Shown here piece by piece: positions 60,208 through 64,000 of a stretch of DNA of 64,000 bases; the first letter of the stretch is position 1, and the number at the start of each line of letters is the position of its first letter. Made by a program: the position numbers and the translations under genes. Under the pieces are notes generated by a model that worked only from the letters and a program-made list of their open reading frames with translations, made no database searches and was not told the DNA's origin. The DNA is from Avena insularis (Eukaryota; Streptophyta; Magnoliopsida; Poales; Poaceae). The stretch spans positions 355,464,010-355,528,009 of the forward strand of contig CM042694.1 in assembly GCA_023614405.1 (NCBI GenBank). The letters run 5' to 3'.

Positions 60208-61827
60208 GTGTTCTTTCCACAAACCACTTATGGATCCACTAGTGTTCACTTCATGTGTGTTCCTGACATGAACCACATATGGATCCACCAGTGTTCACTA
60301 CATGTCTGTTCCTGACATGAACCACATATGGACCCACTAGAGTCATTGCATGTGTGTTCTTTTCACAAACCACATATGGATCCACTAGTGTTCACTGCAT
60401 GTGTGTTCTATCCACAAACCACTTATGGATCCACCAGTATTTATTGCATGTGTGTTCTTTTCCACAAACCACCTATGGATCAACCAGTGGTAATTGCATG
60501 TGTGTTCTTTTCACAAACCACATGTGGACCCACTAGAGTCATTGCATGTGTGTTCTTATACTAAAACCAGCACTAGACTCATTGCATGTGTGTTCTTTTC
60601 ACAAACCACACATGGATCCACCAGTGTCATTGCATGTGTGTTCTTTCCACAAACCACACATGGATCCACCAGTGTTCATTGCATGTGTGTTCTTTTCCAC
60701 AAACCACATATGGATCAACCAGTGGTCATTGCAAGTGTGTTCTTTTCACAAACCACATGTGGACCCACTAGAGTCATTGCATGTGTGTTCCTGACATGAA
60801 CCACATATGGACCCACTAGAGTCATTGCATGTGTGTTCTTTCCACAAACCACACATGGATCAACCAGTGTCATTGCATGTGTGTTCTATCCACAAACTAC
60901 ATATGGATCAACCAATGGCATTGCATGTGTGTTCTTTTCACAAACCACATATGGATCAACCAGTGTTCACTACATGTGTGTTCTTTCCACAAACCGCTTA
61001 TGGATCCACCAGTGTTCATTGCATGTGTGTTCTTTTCCACAAACCACATATGGATCGATTAGAGTCATTTCATGTGTGTTCTTTCCATAAACCACACATG
61101 GATTAACCAGTGGCATTGCATGTGTGTTCTTTCCACAAACCACATATGGATCAACCAGTGGCATTGCATGTGTATTCTTTTGACAAAACACATGTGGACC
61201 CACTAGAGTCATTGCATGTGTGTTCTCATACTAAAACCAGCACTAGACTCATTGCATGTGTGTTCTTTACACAAACCACACATGGATCCACCAGTGTTCA
61301 TTGCATGTGTGTTCTTTTCCACAAACCACTTATTGATCAACCAGTGGTAATTGCATGTGTGTTCTTTTCACAAACCATATGTGGACCACTAGAATCATTG
61401 CATGTGTGTTCTTATACTAAAACGAGCACTAGACTCATTGCATGTGTGTTCTTTTCAAAAACCACACATGGATCCACCAGTGTCATTGCATGTGTGTTCT
61501 TTCCACGAACCACACATGGATCCACCAGTGTTCATTGCATGTGTGTTCTTTTCCACAAACCACATATGGATCAACCAGTCGACATTGCATGTGTGTTCTT
61601 TTCACAAACCACATGTGGACCCACTTGAATCATTGCATGTGTGTTCCTGACATGAACCACATATGGACCCACTAGAGTCATTGCATGTGTGTTCTTTCCA
61701 CAAACCACACATGGATCAACCAGTGTCATTCCATGTGTGTTCTATCCACAAACCACAAATGGATCAACCAATGGCATTGCCTGTGTGTTCTTTTCACAAA
61801 CCACATATGGATCAACCAGTGTTCACT

Positions 61828-62021
61828 GCATGTGTGTTCTTTCCACAAACCACTTATGGATCCACCACTGTTCATTGCATGTGTGTTCTTTTCCATAAAC
61901 CACATATGGATCCATTAGAGTCATTGCATGTGTGTTCTTTCCACAAACCACTTATGGATCCACCACTGTTCATTGCATGTGTGTTCTTTTCCATAAACCA
62001 CATATGGATCCATTAGAGTCA
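61828..62021. repeat. Fresh dimer duplication in the right array (2 x 97 bp)
   Basis: A two-monomer block with the rare variants CCACCACTGTTC and TTTTCCATAAACC occurs at 61828-61924 and again directly at 61925-62021, almost identical. This is one unequal-exchange or slippage event at dimer size. Confidence 0.85.
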
Positions 62022-62479
62022 TTGCACGTGTGTTCTTTACGCAAACCACACATGGATTAACCAGTGGCATTGCATTGTATTCTTTCCACAAACCACATAT
62101 GGATCAACCAGTGGCATTGCATGTGTGTTATTTTCACAAAACACATGTGGACCCACTAGTGTCATTGCATGTGTGTTCTCATACTAAAACCAGCACTAGA
62201 CTCATTGCATGTGTGTTCTTTCCACAAACCACACATGGATCCACCAGTGTTCATTGCATGTGTGTTCTTTTCCACAAACCACATATGGATCAACCAGTGG
62301 TCATTGCATGTGTGTTCTTTTCACAAACCACATGTGGACCCACTAGAGTCATTGCATGTGTGTTCCTGACATGAACCACATATGGACCCACTAGACTCAT
62401 TGCATGTGTGTTCTTTCCACAAACCACACATGGATCAACCAGTGTCATTGCATGTGTGTTCTATCCACAAACCACATAT

Positions 62480-63297
62480 GGATCAACCAATGGCATTGCA
62501 TGTGTTTTTTTCACAAACCACATATGGATCAACTAGTGTTCACTTCATGTGTGTTCTTTCCACAAACCACTTATGGATCCACCAGTGTTCATTGCATGTG
62601 TGTTCTTTCCCACAAACCACATATGGATCCATTAGAATCATTTCATGTGTGTTCTTTCCACAAACCACACATGGATTAACCAGTGGCATTGCATGTGTGT
62701 TCTTTCCACAAACGACATATGGATCAACCAGTGGCATTGCATGTGTGTTCTTTTCACAAATCAGATATGGACCCACTAGAGTCATTGCTTGTGTGTTCTT
62801 ATACTAAAACCAGCACTAGAGTCATTGCATGTGTGTTCTTTCCACAAACCACATATGGATCCACCAGTGTTCGTTGCATGTGTGTTATTTTCACAAACCA
62901 CATATAGACCCACTAGAGTCATTGCATGTGTGTTCTTTCCACAAACCAGATATGGATCCACCAGTGTTTACTGCATGTGCGTTCCTGACATGAACTACAT
63001 ATGGATCAACTCGTGTTCACTGCATGTGTGTTCCTGACATGAACCACATATGGACCCACTAGAGACATTGCATGTGTGTTGTTTTCACAAACCACATATG
63101 GATCCATCAGTATTCACCGCATGTGTGTCCTTTCCACAAACCACTTATGGATCCACCAGTGTTCACTGCATGTGTGTTCCTGACATGAACCACATATGGA
63201 TCCACCAGTGTTCACTGCATGTGTGTTCCTGACATGAACCACATATGGATCCACCAGTGTTCACTGCATGTGTGTTCCTGACATGAACCACATATGG
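62480..63297. repeat. 818-bp higher-order unit, copy 1
   Basis: Marked by the CAAATCAGATATGG monomer (near 62758), an adjacent CAAACGACATATGG monomer and ACCACATATAGACCC (near 62895). All recur 818 bp later. Phase is arbitrary. Confidence 0.75.
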
Positions 63298-64000
63298 ACC
63301 CACTAGAGTCATTGCATGTGTGTTTTTTTCACAAAGCACATATGGATCAACCAGTGTTCACTGCATGTGTGTTCTTTCCACAAACCACTTATGGATCCAC
63401 CGGTGTTCATTGCATGTGTGTTGTTTCCCACAAACCACATATGGATCCAGTAGAGTCATTTCATGTGTGTTCTTTCCACAAACCACACATGGATTAACCA
63501 GTGGCATTGCATGTGTGTTCTTTCCACAAACGACATATGGATCAACCGGTGGCATTGCATGTGTGTTCTTTTCACAAATCAGATATGGACCCACTAGAGT
63601 CATTGCTTGTGTGTTCTTATACTAAAACCAGCACTAGAGTCATTGCATGTGTGTTGTTTCCACAAACCACATATGGATCCACCAGTGTTCATTGCATGTG
63701 TGCTATTTTCACAAACCACATATAGACCCACTAGAGTCATTGCATGTGTGTTCTTTCCACAAACCACATATGGATCCACCAGTGTTCACTGCATGTGTGT
63801 TCCTGACATGAACCATATATGGATCCACTAGTGTTCACTGCATGTATGTTCCTGACATGAACCACATATGGACCCACTAGAGACATTGCATGTGTGTTCT
63901 TTTCACAAACCACATATGGATCCACCAGTATTCACTGCATGTGTGTTCTTTCCACAAACCACTTATGGATCCACCAGTGTTCACTGCATGTGTGTTCCTG
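63298..64000. repeat. 818-bp higher-order unit, copy 2 (cut by the window end)
   Basis: Same order of markers as copy 1 (CAAATCAGATATGG near 63576, ACCACATATAGACCC near 63713). Point differences are few. Confidence 0.75.

Larger units (their letters stand above)
60208..64000. repeat. Satellite array, right of the nest
   Basis: Begins with the second GTGTT of element A's target duplication and continues the interrupted monomer in phase (GTGTTCTTTCCACAAACC). Monomer subtypes resemble those at 17.7-21.3 kb: frequent TTCCTGACATGAACC and TTCTATCCACAAACC forms. The array runs off the window. Confidence 0.97.

Overview
Kind of DNA. This window is repetitive plant nuclear DNA and I see no host gene in it. 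The retrotransposon types (Ty3/gypsy elements with tRNA-Met and tRNA-Asp primer sites, long LTRs and chromodomain integrases) fit a large grass genome, most likely a pooid cereal relative; that placement is inference from element style. Layout: (1) bases 1-21339 are an uninterrupted satellite array; (2) bases 21340-60207 are a three-deep nest of LTR retrotransposons inserted in that array; (3) bases 60208-64000 are the same array resuming in phase. Satellite. The basic monomer is 48-49 bp (core CATTGCATGTGTGTTC, then an A/C-rich half ending near CATATGGATC), mixed with a 40-bp short variant that ends modules of 3-8 long monomers. Higher layers of order are visible: a repeat unit of about 3213 bp in tandem between 3.7 and 13.1 kb (the first copy lacks 283 bp), a much longer duplication in which about 1-4170 recurs at about 14972-18060, and on the right side an 818-bp unit and a fresh 97-bp dimer duplication. 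Long open frames through the array are a by-product of a stop-poor short repeat. Nest. Element A (21340-60207, minus strand, target duplication GTGTT) has 1.63-kb LTRs, a tRNA-Asp-type primer site and only a condensed gag-protease relic, so it looks non-autonomous. Element B (26997-58769, plus, target duplication GTGTT) sits in A's upstream LTR; it has 0.98-kb LTRs, an unusual His/Gln/Arg-rich gag and a complete but damaged pol. Element C (33697-56884, plus, target duplication TACAC) sits in B's integrase and has three 3.9-kb LTRs and two internal domains (LTR-I-LTR-I-LTR), each with a chromovirus gag-pol and an extra open region in front of gag. The order of events follows from the nesting: array, then A, then B, then C, then tandem duplication of C. 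Main result of the hunt. The middle LTR of C is a mosaic: its upstream part carries the variants of the right LTR and its downstream part those of the left LTR, as unequal crossing-over between the two LTRs of a single insertion would produce. Both internal domains share the same TAG in integrase. Yet they differ from each other at many 1-4 base indels in GC-rich sequence, which is hard to square with a recent duplication and may reflect consensus error. Other points are the CCGGAGTGTCCGG palindrome clusters of B, the coding tail of B's pol that runs on into its LTR, and the layered order of the satellite.
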